From assembly GCA_902575375.1 (NCBI GenBank), contig CACGRD010000007.1, positions 1 through 35,000 of the forward strand: a stretch of DNA of 35,000 bases, written 5' to 3'. Of this stretch, positions 18,366 to 28,047 are shown piece by piece (position 1 is the stretch's first letter; the number at the start of each line of letters is the position of its first letter). The translations under genes and the position numbers were made by a program. The notes beneath the pieces were generated by a model that was not told the DNA's origin, made no database searches, and saw only the letters and a list, made by a program, of their open reading frames with translations. Origin of the DNA: an uncultured Alphaproteobacteria bacterium. GTDB taxonomy: Bacteria; Pseudomonadota; Alphaproteobacteria; HIMB59; GCA-002718135.

Positions 18366-19460
18366 ATGAATTCTCTTGGTTTTGATAAGTTAGAAAAAGA
18401 TACTAAAGTAGTTGTTGCCATGTCTGGAGGTGTAGACAGCTCAGTTGCGGCTGTAATGCTAAAAAAACAAGGCTATGATGTAACTGGTATTACATTAAAA
18501 TTATATAATAATTCTAATGTCTCCAGCACTAAATCATGCTGTGCTGGAATTGATATTGAAGATGCCAAAAATGTAGCATTAAATAATGATTTCGAACATA
18601 TAGTTTTAGATTATCAGGATAAATTTTTTGATGGGGTGATTAACAACTTTGTTGATTCATATACAAATGGTGAAACTCCTTTACCTTGTGTTAAATGTAA
18701 TGAAACAGTTAAATTTTCAGATTTACTTAATGAAGCAAAAAAAATTGGAGCTGATGCACTAGCAACAGGACATTATGCAATAAGAAAAGGATCTTTAAAC
18801 AATGCTAGTTTGCATAAAGCAAAAGATTTTACAAAAGATCAAAGTTTTTTTCTATTTGCTACACAACAAGAACAATTAAATTATGTTAGATTTCCATTAG
18901 GTGATTTTAAAAAAAAAGAAATCAGAAAATTAGCGGAAAAATATAAACTAAGTGTAAGTGATAAGCCTGATAGCCAAGATATTTGTTTTGTAACATCTGA
19001 CTCTTACAGAGATCTTGTTAAAAATCTAAATCCTAATGTAAATAAAAAAGGTATAATCTATGATGAAGATAACAATATTCTTGGTACTCATGATGGTATT
19101 ATCAATTACACTATTGGTCAAAGAAAAGGTATTGGTATTAGTGGTTCAAAACAAGCTTTATACGTTATAGAAATAAATAAAGATCAAAATTCAATTACCC
19201 TTGGTACTAAACAAAGATTAAAGAAAAATGTTATCAATTTTAAGAATATTAATTGGTTGGGAGGAAATATTCAACCTAAAGGACTTAATTGTTCTGCAAA
19301 AATTAGATCAACTCAAGAGGATTTACCTGGGATTCTTGATATAAATAGTGATCGCGGGACTTTTACATTTGATGCAGATTTAGATAAGACTTCTCCTGGA
19401 CAAGCTTGTGTTTTTTACAAAAATGACCAATTACTTGGAGGTGGCTGGATTACTGCTTAA
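18366..19460 (+). CDS. mnmA: tRNA-specific 2-thiouridylase MnmA
   Basis: The 364-residue enzyme thiolates U34 of tRNA-Lys, -Glu and -Gln using persulfide sulfur. It has the PP-loop SGGVDSS at residues 20-26, the catalytic cysteines Cys111 (LPCVKCNETVKF) and Cys207 (SQDICFVT), LATGHYA, KDQSFFLF, and the C-terminal IGQRKGIGIS with SPGQACVFY. Length matches E. coli MnmA (about 368). It lies 79 bp upstream of the suf operon, which supplies a cysteine desulfurase (SufS); a shared sulfur supply is an inference. Confidence 0.96.
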   Translation: MNSLGFDKLEKDTKVVVAMSGGVDSSVAAVMLKKQGYDVTGITLKLYNNSNVSSTKSCCAGIDIEDAKNVALNNDFEHIVLDYQDKFFDGVINNFVDSYTNGETPLPCVKCNETVKFSDLLNEAKKIGADALATGHYAIRKGSLNNASLHKAKDFTKDQSFFLFATQQEQLNYVRFPLGDFKKKEIRKLAEKYKLSVSDKPDSQDICFVTSDSYRDLVKNLNPNVNKKGIIYDEDNNILGTHDGIINYTIGQRKGIGISGSKQALYVIEINKDQNSITLGTKQRLKKNVINFKNINWLGGNIQPKGLNCSAKIRSTQEDLPGILDINSDRGTFTFDADLDKTSPGQACVFYKNDQLLGGGWITA

Positions 19461-19483
19461 ATTTAAAATGAGTTCTAAATTTG

Positions 19484-19509
19484 GTTAATTTTTGTTGAAT
19501 TAACTAGAT
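19484..19509 (+). terminator. Possible weak terminator between mnmA and sufB
   Basis: GTTAATT (19484-19490) and AATTAAC (19498-19504) form a 7-bp stem with a 7-base loop, followed soon after by a short T run (TTTTT near 19509). The stem is AT-only apart from one pair and the T run is short, so it may equally be chance. It would separate mnmA from the suf operon if real. Confidence 0.3.
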
Positions 19510-19539
19510 TTTTCAAATTAATGAATTAGATGAAGTAGT

Positions 19540-20991
19540 GTGAACTCAGAAACTCTAAATACACTAGATACATATACTAAAAATAAATACAAATACGGTT
19601 TTGTAACAGATATAGATAACGAAAAACCCAAAAAAGGTCTAAACGAAGATACTATTAAATTTATTTCTTTAAAAAAAAACGAACCAGAATGGATGCTTGA
19701 GTGGAGACTAAAAGCATTTTCAAAATGGAAAAAAATGAAAGAGCCAAAATGGGCAAACCTTAATTTCCCTGAAATTAATTATCAAGATATTTACTATTAT
19801 TCTGCCCCAAAAGGTTTTGAGAAGAAGCCAAAAGATTTAAGTGAAGTAGATCCAAAACTTATAGAGACATACAATAAACTTGGCATTCCTCTAGAGGAGC
19901 AAAAAGTATTAGCAGGTGTTGCTGTTGATGTTGTTTTTGATAGCGTTTCAGTTGCAACTACTTATAAAGGTGAATTAGAAAAGCTTGGTATAATTTTTTG
20001 TTCCATTGGAGAGGCAATTCAGAAACATCCTGATTTAATAAAAAAATATTTAGGATCAGTTATACCGGCCGGAGATCATTCATTTTCTGCATTAAACTCA
20101 GCTGTGTTTACTGATGGGTCATTTGTGTACATTCCAGAGGGTGTAAAATGTCCAATGGAGCTCTCAACTTATTTTAGAATTAATGCTGAAAATACAGGCC
20201 AATTTGAGAGAACTTTAATTATAGCTGACAAAGGTAGTTATGTTAGCTATCTAGAAGGATGTACTGCTCCAAAGAGAGATGATAATCAATTACACGCAGC
20301 TAACGTAGAATTAATTGCTTTAGAAAACGCAGAGATCAAATATTCAACCGTTCAGAATTGGTATCCAGGAGATGAAAATGGAAAAGGTGGAATTTATAAT
20401 TTTGTCACTAAAAGAGGTCTTTGTGCTGGTAAAAATAGTAAAATATCATGGACACAAGTAGAAACTGGTTCTGCAATTACCTGGAAATATCCCAGCTGTA
20501 TTTTAAAAGGAGAAAATTCGATTGGTGAATTTTACTCTGTAGCTATAACAAATAATTTTCAACAAGCTGATACAGGAACAAAAATGACTCACATTGGTAA
20601 GAATACCAAAAGCAAAATAATATCAAAAGGCATCTCTCTTGGTAAATCTCAAAATACTTACAGAGGCGAGGTTTCTTTTTTAAGAAAAGCAGATAAGGCA
20701 AGAAACTATACTCAATGTGATTCTTTGTTAGTAGGAAATAAATGCGGAGCTCACACAGTTCCTTACATTGACTCTAAAAATAATACAGCAGTCATTGAGC
20801 ATGAAGCTTCGACTTCTAAAATAAATGAAGACCAACTTTATTACTGCAGACAAAGAGGTTTAAGCCATGAAGAAGCAGTTTCATTAATAGTTAACGGTTT
20901 CTGCAAGCAAGTTTTACAAGAACTTCCAATGGAATTTGCTGTTGAAGCACAAAAACTTGTATCTATTTCTCTTGAGGGAAGTGTAGGTTAA
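19540..20991 (+). CDS. sufB: Fe-S cluster scaffold SufB
   Basis: The 483-residue protein is the scaffold core of the SufBCD complex, on which iron-sulfur clusters are built in the cytoplasm. Signatures include [72 protein letters not shown]-like [18 protein letters not shown] and HEASTSKI ... [20 protein letters not shown]. The start is GTG at 19540; no better ATG exists in frame. Alphaproteobacterial suf operons often begin with iscR and a desulfurase; no regulator gene precedes sufB here. sufC begins one base after the stop. Confidence 0.96.
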   Translation: MNSETLNTLDTYTKNKYKYGFVTDIDNEKPKKGLNEDTIKFISLKKNEPEWMLEWRLKAFSKWKKMKEPKWANLNFPEINYQDIYYYSAPKGFEKKPKDLSEVDPKLIETYNKLGIPLEEQKVLAGVAVDVVFDSVSVATTYKGELEKLGIIFCSIGEAIQKHPDLIKKYLGSVIPAGDHSFSALNSAVFTDGSFVYIPEGVKCPMELSTYFRINAENTGQFERTLIIADKGSYVSYLEGCTAPKRDDNQLHAANVELIALENAEIKYSTVQNWYPGDENGKGGIYNFVTKRGLCAGKNSKISWTQVETGSAITWKYPSCILKGENSIGEFYSVAITNNFQQADTGTKMTHIGKNTKSKIISKGISLGKSQNTYRGEVSFLRKADKARNYTQCDSLLVGNKCGAHTVPYIDSKNNTAVIEHEASTSKINEDQLYYCRQRGLSHEEAVSLIVNGFCKQVLQELPMEFAVEAQKLVSISLEGSVG

Positions 20992-20992
20992 T

Positions 20993-21733
20993 ATGTTTTT
21001 AGAAATCAAAGATCTATCTGTAAAAATTGAAAATAAAAATATTCTTAAAGGTCTTAACTTGAATATTAATAAAGGTGAAGTGCATGCAATTATGGGCCCA
21101 AATGGATCTGGTAAAAGCACATTAGCAAACGTTCTAGCAGGTAAAGAGGATTACGAAATCTTAAATGGCAAAATTAATTTCAAAGATAACGATTTATTTG
21201 ATTTAAATATTGAAGAAAGAGCACAAGAAGGAATGTTTTTGGCTTTTCAGTATCCAGTTGAAATACCTGGAGTTAATATCACCCCTTTTTTACATTCTGC
21301 AATTAATTCAAAAAAAAAACGTATGAACGAAGAAGAAATTGATAATTTATCATTTGCTAAACTTTTAAAATCTAAAGCTAGTGATTTAGGTATAAATGTT
21401 GATATGCTTAAACGATCAGTTAATACAGGTTTCTCTGGAGGTGAAAAAAAACGTTACGAAATTTTACAAATGAGTATTCTTAATCCAGATTTAGCTATTT
21501 TAGATGAAACAGACTCAGGATTGGATATTGATGCTCTTAAAATCGTAACTGACGGAGTGAACAAACTCAAGACAAAAGATAATTCATTTCTAATTATTAC
21601 TCATTATCAAAAACTTTTGGATTATATTAAACCTGATTATGTTCATGTTATGATAAATGGTTCTATTGTTAAATCAGGAGGTTCGGAAATTGCTGCTGAA
21701 ATAGAAAACGATGGATTTCAAAAATTTCAGTAA
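20993..21733 (+). CDS. sufC: Fe-S assembly ATPase SufC
   Basis: The 246-residue ABC-type ATPase powers the SufBCD scaffold. The Walker A motif GPNGSGKST lies at 35-43, the signature is TGFSGGEKKRYEI and Walker B is LAILDETDSGLDID. The SufC-specific FLAFQYPVEIPGV segment is present. The stop overlaps the sufD start by one base (TAATG), giving translational coupling. Confidence 0.96.
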   Translation: MFLEIKDLSVKIENKNILKGLNLNINKGEVHAIMGPNGSGKSTLANVLAGKEDYEILNGKINFKDNDLFDLNIEERAQEGMFLAFQYPVEIPGVNITPFLHSAINSKKKRMNEEEIDNLSFAKLLKSKASDLGINVDMLKRSVNTGFSGGEKKRYEILQMSILNPDLAILDETDSGLDIDALKIVTDGVNKLKTKDNSFLIITHYQKLLDYIKPDYVHVMINGSIVKSGGSEIAAEIENDGFQKFQ

Positions 21734-22959
21734 TGAATATCCAAGATAATTATCTAAAAAATAAAAAAAATATTTTTTTTTCAGAAAACGAAGATATTCA
21801 AAATCATAGAGAAAAATTAATAAATATTTTTGAAAATGATAGATTTGATAAAAAAAATAATGAAAGTATAAAAAATATAAATCTAAAAAACTTTATTGAT
21901 TTTAAGTATAAATATCTCATTCCTGAAGAAACATCAGTAATAAACAATAATCAGGATAATAATTATTCAATAGTTTCTGTAAATGGACAGTGTTCGAATT
22001 TTAAAGATGATAAAATTGAAATTACTAAAATTTTAGATGAAGATTACAATGATTTTTCTAAAAATGATACTATTGAAAATAATGATCATTTTGTAAATCT
22101 AAATTCATTATTTCTTAATAGCGGTTTTAAGATTGTTATAAAAAAAAATAACAACATAAAAATTAAAATATCAAACATTATAACTGATGATGATTTAACC
22201 ATTTTTCAAAAAAATAATTATATTTGTGAAGAGGGATCATCTCTAAATCTTATCGAAGAATATGAAAATAAAAATAACTCTACATCAAATATATTAAATG
22301 TGATTAAATTAGAAAAAAATTCTCAGTTAAATCATTTTTTAATACAAGACAATTCTCCCAATCATAATTTAATAATAACAAGTCATTCTTCATGTAAAAA
22401 AGATTCTACCTACACCCAAAAAGTATACAATTTTTCAGAAGGCTACGTAAGAAACTTTCATTATTCTGAGTTAATAGAAGCTAACTCAGAAGCTGATCTA
22501 CAAGGAATATTTTTTCTAAAAGATAATAACACATCTAACAACAAAACATTTGTTAAGCATTTAGCTGAAGATTGCAAAAGTAATCAAATTTATAAAGGTA
22601 TTTTGAATGATCGTTCTAAAGCAACATACTTTAGTAACACTCATGTCGATCAAGTGGCCCAAAGAACAGAAGGGTATCAACTTAGCAAAGGGATACTTTT
22701 ATCTGATAATGCATCGTATTTTTCTAAACCTGAATTAAAAATATATGCTGATGATGTGAAATGTAGTCATGGCTCTACCATTGGACCAATAGATGAAAAT
22801 GCTATTTTTTATCTTAGATCCAGAGGTATGAGTAAAATTGCAGCAACTAAAATATTGATATCATCATTTATTAATGAAGAATTAAGTAGTATTGATAATC
22901 AACAAATGTCTGAAATAATACAAAAGAAATTAGTAAGATACTTAAGTAAAGTGAAATGA
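21733..22959 (+). CDS. sufD: Fe-S assembly protein SufD
   Basis: The 408-residue partner of SufB forms the SufBC2D complex and is needed for iron acquisition. The N-terminal 250 residues are poorly conserved and very Asn/Lys-rich. The C-terminal beta-helix end is diagnostic: GILLSDNASYFSKPELKIY, ADDVKCSHGSTIGPID and FYLRSRGMSKIAATKIL, with the conserved Cys-His. It overlaps sufC by one base and sufS by four (ATGA). Confidence 0.94.
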   Translation: MNIQDNYLKNKKNIFFSENEDIQNHREKLINIFENDRFDKKNNESIKNINLKNFIDFKYKYLIPEETSVINNNQDNNYSIVSVNGQCSNFKDDKIEITKILDEDYNDFSKNDTIENNDHFVNLNSLFLNSGFKIVIKKNNNIKIKISNIITDDDLTIFQKNNYICEEGSSLNLIEEYENKNNSTSNILNVIKLEKNSQLNHFLIQDNSPNHNLIITSHSSCKKDSTYTQKVYNFSEGYVRNFHYSELIEANSEADLQGIFFLKDNNTSNNKTFVKHLAEDCKSNQIYKGILNDRSKATYFSNTHVDQVAQRTEGYQLSKGILLSDNASYFSKPELKIYADDVKCSHGSTIGPIDENAIFYLRSRGMSKIAATKILISSFINEELSSIDNQQMSEIIQKKLVRYLSKVK

Positions 22960-24152
22960 ATATTTCAAATTTAAAATCTAGATTTCCCGTATTCAAAAAA
23001 AATCCTAATCTAGTTTTTTTAGATACAGCAGCTTCAGCATTAAAAGTTGATGAAATGATCGAAGCCACAAATAATTGTTACACAAATGAATATGCAAATA
23101 TTCATAGAGGTAATTATGAATTAAGCTCAAAGTTAACAAAAAAATTTGAAGATGCTCGAAAAAAAGTTGCTGATTATTTAAATACATCTGAAAACAATAT
23201 TATTTTTGTAAAAAGTGCTACTGAGGGTATAAATTTAATTGCTTCTTGTATGTCTAAAAGATTTTTAGAAAATGGTGATGAAATAATCTTAAGTTATCTT
23301 GAACACCATGCTAATTTGATACCTTGGCATTTAATTGAAAAAAAGATAAAAATTATTTCTCTTGGTTTAAACAAAAATAGTGAGATTAATTATGACGAAT
23401 TAAATGATAAAATTAATTCAAAAACTAAATTAATTACATTAACTCACATGTCAAATGTGACAGGTTCAATTACTAATTTAGATAAGATAAAAGAAATTGC
23501 AAAAAAAAATAATATACCGATATTATTGGACGGTTGTCAATTTGCTCCTCACAAAAAAGTTGATCTAAAAGATTTAGATCCCGACTTTTATGTTTTTTCT
23601 GCACATAAAATGTATGGTCCATCTGGTCTAGGAATACTGTATATGAAAGATAAGTGGATAGATGAATTTACTCCTTACCAAGGAGGAGGGCAAATGATTC
23701 ATGATGTAGATATTGATAAAAGCACATATGCTAATGGTTATGAAAAATTTGAGGCAGGTACCCCTCCTATTGCACCAGTTATTGGATTTTCTTCTTCATT
23801 AAACTTTATGAATGAAGTTGATCCAAATGTTATTTATGATCATGAAATGAAACTTCATGATTATGCATTTGAAAAACTTTCAAAATTGAATAATATAAAA
23901 ATATATGGATCAAATAAAAATAAAGGTGCAATCATTTCTTTTAATATTGAGGGAGTGCATAATTCTGATTTAGGTGCAATGTTAGATAAAAAAAATATAG
24001 CAATAAGAACAGGACACCACTGTTGCCAACCTCTTATGAAACATTTTAATGTTAAAGGAACATCTAGAATTTCATTCGGAGTATATAATACAAAAGATGA
24101 CGTTGATTATTTATTAGATAGCATTCATGAAATAACAAAAATCTTATTATAA
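22956..24152 (+). CDS. sufS: Cysteine desulfurase SufS
   Basis: The 398-residue PLP enzyme takes sulfur from cysteine for cluster assembly. The PLP lysine is Lys218 (FSAHKMYGPSGLGILY) and the persulfide cysteine is Cys356 in RTGHHCCQPLM, which matches group II desulfurases (SufS/CsdA). N-terminal FLDTAASALK and YANIHRGNYELS are also typical. No SufE or SufU activator gene occurs in the window. It overlaps sufD by four bases. Confidence 0.96.
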   Translation: MNISNLKSRFPVFKKNPNLVFLDTAASALKVDEMIEATNNCYTNEYANIHRGNYELSSKLTKKFEDARKKVADYLNTSENNIIFVKSATEGINLIASCMSKRFLENGDEIILSYLEHHANLIPWHLIEKKIKIISLGLNKNSEINYDELNDKINSKTKLITLTHMSNVTGSITNLDKIKEIAKKNNIPILLDGCQFAPHKKVDLKDLDPDFYVFSAHKMYGPSGLGILYMKDKWIDEFTPYQGGGQMIHDVDIDKSTYANGYEKFEAGTPPIAPVIGFSSSLNFMNEVDPNVIYDHEMKLHDYAFEKLSKLNNIKIYGSNKNKGAIISFNIEGVHNSDLGAMLDKKNIAIRTGHHCCQPLMKHFNVKGTSRISFGVYNTKDDVDYLLDSIHEITKILL

Positions 24153-24155
24153 CCA

Positions 24156-24542
24156 ATGGTAGAAAAGACATTAGAAGATTTTTTACCAGATAAAAACACA
24201 AGTTATATAAAAAAATTCAACAATTCAAACATCAACTCCAAAATTAATGAAGAACAAGTGATAGAGTGCATTAGGACTGTCGTTGATCCTGAAATACCAG
24301 TCAACTTATATGACTTAGGTTTAATATACGAAATCAAGATTAATGATAATAACGACATTAAAATTAAAATGACCCTTACTAATCCAAATTGCCCTGTTGC
24401 AGGAACTATGCCTGAAAGTGTAGGAAAATCAGTTGAAAAATTATCAAACCTAAATTCTATAGAAGTTTCTTTAGTTTGGTATCCAAAGTGGCATAAAGAT
24501 TTAATGTCCGAAGAAGTAAAACTTGCTTTGGATATTTTTTAA
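24156..24542 (+). CDS. sufT: SufT-like DUF59/MIP18 Fe-S assembly factor
   Basis: The 128-residue protein has the DUF59 (MIP18) core: VIECIRTVVDPEIPVNLYDL, GLIYEI, and TLTNPNCPVAGTMPES with the conserved cysteine, then VSLVWYPKWHKDLMSEE. Related proteins (SufT, PaaD, the eukaryotic CIA factor FAM96) help maturation of Fe-S proteins. The position directly after sufS (3-bp gap) and before the A-type carrier is the usual alphaproteobacterial arrangement. The N-terminal 35 residues are variable. Confidence 0.9.
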   Translation: MVEKTLEDFLPDKNTSYIKKFNNSNINSKINEEQVIECIRTVVDPEIPVNLYDLGLIYEIKINDNNDIKIKMTLTNPNCPVAGTMPESVGKSVEKLSNLNSIEVSLVWYPKWHKDLMSEEVKLALDIF

Positions 24543-24561
24543 TTTAATTTATAATAAGCTT

Positions 24562-24897
24562 ATGAATAACATTTTATCTATAACTTCAAAGGCAACCGAA
24601 CAAATAAAAAAAATAATGTCCAATGCTCCTAATGGCATGGACTCTGTTGTGATTGGAGTAGATAAGTCTGGTTGTAGTGGATATGCATATAAATTAGATT
24701 TTGGTAAATCATCTGAATTTAAAAATTTTGAAATAATTGATCAAGATGGAGCAAAAGTTTTAATTGATCCAAAAGCTACAATGTTTCTATTAGGTTCAGT
24801 AATGGATTATAGAGAAGATAAACTAGCTTCTAGATTTGTTTTTGATAATCCTAATGAAAAAGGGACTTGTGGATGTGGTGAGTCATTTTCTTTTTAA
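24562..24897 (+). CDS. sufA: A-type Fe-S carrier (SufA/IscA family)
   Basis: The 111-residue protein, counted from ATG 24562, carries the three conserved cluster ligands Cys38 (KSGCSGYAYKLDF), Cys103 and Cys105 (GTCGCGESF). It receives clusters from SufBCD and passes them to apoproteins. A longer reading from a TTG at 24523 would add 13 hydrophobic residues not found in the family, so I reject it. It is the last suf gene; the methyltransferase follows after 11 bp on the same strand. SufA, IscA and ErpA cannot be told apart by sequence alone; the operon favours SufA. Confidence 0.92.
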   Translation: MNNILSITSKATEQIKKIMSNAPNGMDSVVIGVDKSGCSGYAYKLDFGKSSEFKNFEIIDQDGAKVLIDPKATMFLLGSVMDYREDKLASRFVFDNPNEKGTCGCGESFSF

Positions 24898-24908
24898 CCT
24901 TTAAATAA

Positions 24909-25892
24909 ATGTTTATCAAAGACTATTCAAAAATTAAACTTGATCTTTATAAATTAAAAAAATTTGATGAATTAAAAAAAACATATAGAGGCTTTAATAT
25001 TAATTTAAAAAAATATTTTAATAAAAATAAACCAATAAAAATCTATTTTAAAAATATAAATTGTCCACTGTGTAAATCAAAAAATAACAGTAAAATTTTT
25101 ATTATTGATAATTTTACTTACTGTGAATGTTTTAAATGTAAAAGTATTTTTAATAACCCCATTCTAAAAGATAAATTTTACAAAGAAATTTATAAAGTTG
25201 GTGCATACAAAAATTATGTAAAAAATTTAACAGAGAAAGGCAAAAAAATAAGAGCTAATTTAACCGAAAGAAGAAAATATAATCAAATTAGTAGTTATTT
25301 TAAAAAAAGAAAAAATTTGAAACTTCTAGATATAGGATGTGGTACTGGAACACTAATGAGTCTGTTTGTTAAAAATAATTGGGAAACCTTAGGTATTGAG
25401 CCATCCAAATTCTCATACTTGATTGCTAAAAGTAAAAATTTAAATGTAACAAATATTTTTTTCGAGGAATTCAATTATAAAAAAAAATATGATGTTATAA
25501 CTCTATTTGGAGTCCTCGAACATGTAACTAATCCATATGAAATATTATCTAAAGCCACAAAATATTTAAAAAAAGGTGGCATTATAGTCTTTGAAGTACC
25601 TTCTGCTGATAGTTTAATTATGAATTATTTAAAATCTGGACATAAATTAAATCAAATTTATAGATTTATCGAAGCTGCAAGACACTTAACTTTTTTCTCT
25701 GAAAATGGCGTTGAAATAATTTGTAAAAAATTAAATTTGAAAATAATTTTTAGAGAAACTAATGGCCTTGATATTCAAACTATCTTTAATGATAGAAAAA
25801 ATAACAATATTAAAGAAATTTTAAATGTTCAGGATTTAATAAATAACATGAACATAGGGGATCATTATAGATTTTTTTTAACTAAGAATTAA
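24909..25892 (+). CDS. Class I SAM-dependent methyltransferase with N-terminal zinc ribbon
   Basis: The 327-residue protein has a cysteine cluster (Cys52, Cys55, Cys72, Cys74, Cys77: CPLC then CECFKC) like the zinc-binding head of sugar C-methyltransferases, followed by the Rossmann SAM motif LLDIGCGTGTL (139-149), the acidic loop GIEPS and FGVLEHVTNPYEIL. It ends with the KGGIIVFEVPSADSL strand and a C-terminal domain. Such proteins often modify sugars for surface glycans; the substrate is unknown. It lies 11 bp after sufA and could be read from the suf transcript, but it belongs in content to the accessory region that starts here. The 3' end overlaps the convergent cytidylyltransferase by 11 bp. 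Confidence 0.8.
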   Translation: MFIKDYSKIKLDLYKLKKFDELKKTYRGFNINLKKYFNKNKPIKIYFKNINCPLCKSKNNSKIFIIDNFTYCECFKCKSIFNNPILKDKFYKEIYKVGAYKNYVKNLTEKGKKIRANLTERRKYNQISSYFKKRKNLKLLDIGCGTGTLMSLFVKNNWETLGIEPSKFSYLIAKSKNLNVTNIFFEEFNYKKKYDVITLFGVLEHVTNPYEILSKATKYLKKGGIIVFEVPSADSLIMNYLKSGHKLNQIYRFIEAARHLTFFSENGVEIICKKLNLKIIFRETNGLDIQTIFNDRKNNNIKEILNVQDLINNMNIGDHYRFFLTKN

Positions 25893-26547
25893 ATTTCTTT
25901 TTAGAATAAATAAATTCACAAAATTTAAAATCAATCATATCATCAATATCCCATGAGCTGAGTTTATCTTTTATAAAAAAATATGGTCTATTTCCAACAC
26001 ATGAGCCCCATTTAATCATTTGCTCTCTAGTAAGTAAATTAATTACAAAACTTAAAGAATAAAGTGGATTTAAGTCTTGTGATCTAGGCCATGGAGAAGG
26101 TTTAAAATTAATAGGTTTATTTTTATAAAAAAAATTTTCTTTGATCTCATAAGCGCTTAAAAGACAGTCATATTTCATGTGGTCTAGATTTTTATAACAA
26201 GCAATGGCCTCTTCATAAAATTTGGTTTCTGCAAGTGGATTTGTTACATTGATCCAAGCAATAACATCTGTATTTATCTCCTTTGCCAAGTGCTTATAAA
26301 CTTCACTCATTGGAACTTGACTAGTTGAATAATAGTTATTTCTTTTATGTACTTCAAAGTTTCTTGATTTAGCATATTTCAAAATATCTTCATTTTCAGA
26401 TGAAATGACTATTTTATTAAGATTTGATACATTTTCTAAATGATTTAATTTAAGTTCCAAAAGATTTGTATCGTGAAATTTTCTAGTATTTTTATTTTCT
26501 ACTCTTTCAGATTTACCTTTTACAGGCAAAATTGCTGTTATTTTCAT
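25882..26547 (-). CDS. Acylneuraminate cytidylyltransferase family (CMP-sugar synthetase, NeuA-like)
   Basis: The 221-residue protein starts ITAILPVKGKSERVENKNTR, the nucleotide-binding loop of CMP-sugar synthetases (usual form R-x-G-S-x-R-x-x-x-K-N), and continues with IVISSENEDILKYAKSRNF, then YYSTSQVPMSEVYKHLA and WINVTNPLAETKFYEEAI. It probably activates a nonulosonic acid or similar sugar with CTP for capsule or LPS. No sialic acid synthase gene is visible nearby, so the sugar is unknown. It is a single gene, read toward the methyltransferase, with the tRNA pair upstream. Confidence 0.82.
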   Translation of the reverse strand: MKITAILPVKGKSERVENKNTRKFHDTNLLELKLNHLENVSNLNKIVISSENEDILKYAKSRNFEVHKRNNYYSTSQVPMSEVYKHLAKEINTDVIAWINVTNPLAETKFYEEAIACYKNLDHMKYDCLLSAYEIKENFFYKNKPINFKPSPWPRSQDLNPLYSLSFVINLLTREQMIKWGSCVGNRPYFFIKDKLSSWDIDDMIDFKFCEFIYSKKKFNS

Positions 26548-26637
26548 TATAATAATTATACCATTTTTATTTTTATTAATGCATAAAATATTAAATATTG
26601 ATTATATTAATTTTAGACTTATTAGTCTTAAATTATT

Positions 26638-26714
26638 GGCGGAGTAGCTCAGTTGGTTAGAGCGCACGGCTCATATTCGTGATGTCGGGGGTTCAAATCC
26701 CTCCTCCGCTACCA
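26638..26714 (+). tRNA. tRNA-Met(CAT), elongator
   Basis: A full 77-base cloverleaf with encoded CCA. The acceptor stem GGCGGAG pairs with CTCCGCT (G1-U72 wobble), the D arm is GCTC/GAGC, the anticodon stem CACGG/TCGTG has loop CTCATAT with anticodon CAT, and the T arm is GGGGG/CCCTC. The paired 1-72 position excludes an initiator. tRNA-Ile2 (CAT, lysidine-modified) is the alternative; the acceptor and T-stem sequence look like alphaproteobacterial elongator Met. The upstream 90 bp (26548-26637) hold only AT-rich spacer and a 5-bp hairpin. Confidence 0.9.
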
Positions 26715-26782
26715 GAAGTTTTTAATAAATTTATAAAATTAACTTGAATTTTCTTTTCATAAGAATAAATGAAACATCTTAT

Positions 26783-26859
<77 letters not shown>

Positions 26860-26915
26860 AAAATTTACTAAATATTTTTTATTTCTTTTAAAAAAAAAAT
26901 TGATAATTTATTTAA

Positions 26916-27998
26916 TTAGATTTGATTTAGTTTTTCAAATAGTAAAAACTTTGTCTTTTTATAATTAATTCCATAATTATCAAAATTAGAACTGGGTATA
27001 GATTGTCGCTTGCAAATCTTTTTTTTAAGTTCTTCAAACGTACTTATTACAATTTTGTCATCTTCAAGCTCTTTATTTAGGAAATTATTATTATTGTGTG
27101 GATTTGTGAAATATACAGTTTTATTTAACGGGATCATTTCAATACCTAATGTGGAACAATATGTTATTAATAGATCAGCCTTTAAAGCAAAATAATATGT
27201 ATTTAAATGTTGTGGTAAGTAAATAATATTTGAATTACAAGATATACTAATCTCATTTTTGTCTTTAATCCAAGTGTTGTGATGTTTAATAAATATACTT
27301 AAATCATTATCATTGCTTAATTTTTTTAGCCATCTAATAGTTTCATAATACCCCTCCCAATTATTTCGTATGTTATTAGTCACATTGCTGCCTATAAATA
27401 GAATGTCTATGGATGCTCCTACAGATCTAAAAGTTTCTTCTTCTTTTGAAAAGTTTGAATTATCAAATAAATAATAATTTAGGTTATTAGAACCTATTGG
27501 CACTACCTCATTTATTTTTGCGCCTAAATCTTTTATCGAACTAAAACTGTTGAAACCCATTGAAAAAAAAATGTCACAATTAAAAAAAAGTGCTTGAGTA
27601 TCATAAGGAATTAAATGAGTTTGAAGATAGCAATTTCTACCTTTGTATTTTTTTTTGAAAAGATAATTTTTTAAAATATTTGTTCTGCCTAAAATTCTTT
27701 CTTGGAAAATTATTCTTCCTTTTACTTTAGAATATAATGATGAGAAATAAAGAAAATCATTTAAAAATTTGTTATATAGATTAAAAAGATTTAACTTAGA
27801 CTTAAAAGAATATTTAATAAGATAAAATATTTCTATAAAATCAAATAGAGTGATATTTTTTTTTATAATTTCTCTCGAATAACCAATAAAATCTTCTTGC
27901 ACAATTATATTTACTTTTTTATTTTCATAATTTTTGAATTTTTTTCTTAAAATAAAAACTTTATCTTTTTGCTTAGTGTCAGAAAATAGACTTATCAT
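26916..27998 (-). CDS. GT-B-like surface glycan glycosyltransferase, C-terminal main part
   Basis: From the ATG at 27998 the product is 360 residues, but the frame is open upstream to 28061 with no other start codon, reading KKKIETKIIIDDIKSERELD before the Met. Visible features fit a two-domain GT-B fold: NCYLQTHLIPYDTQALFFN, a FFSMGFNSFSSIKDLG segment, VGASIDILFIGSN at the start of the second domain, IFIKHHNTWIKD (the K-x-H type nucleotide-binding strand) and LLITYCSTLGIEMIPLNK, as in CDP-glycerol/capsule-type transferases. I cannot name the family firmly. The upstream open part and the neighbouring 101-codon frame suggest that this is the C-terminal portion of one larger gene (see the A12 tract). 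Confidence 0.6.
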   Translation of the reverse strand: MISLFSDTKQKDKVFILRKKFKNYENKKVNIIVQEDFIGYSREIIKKNITLFDFIEIFYLIKYSFKSKLNLFNLYNKFLNDFLYFSSLYSKVKGRIIFQERILGRTNILKNYLFKKKYKGRNCYLQTHLIPYDTQALFFNCDIFFSMGFNSFSSIKDLGAKINEVVPIGSNNLNYYLFDNSNFSKEEETFRSVGASIDILFIGSNVTNNIRNNWEGYYETIRWLKKLSNDNDLSIFIKHHNTWIKDKNEISISCNSNIIYLPQHLNTYYFALKADLLITYCSTLGIEMIPLNKTVYFTNPHNNNNFLNKELEDDKIVISTFEELKKKICKRQSIPSSNFDNYGINYKKTKFLLFEKLNQI

Positions 27999-28047
27999 AC
28001 GATCTAATTCTCGCTCACTTTTTATATCATCAATAATTATTTTTGTT

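Noticed and set aside
26638-26714. tRNA-Ile2 (lysidine type) for the first CAT tRNA
   Set aside because: Acceptor and T-stem look like alphaproteobacterial elongator tRNA-Met; a tRNA classifier would settle it.
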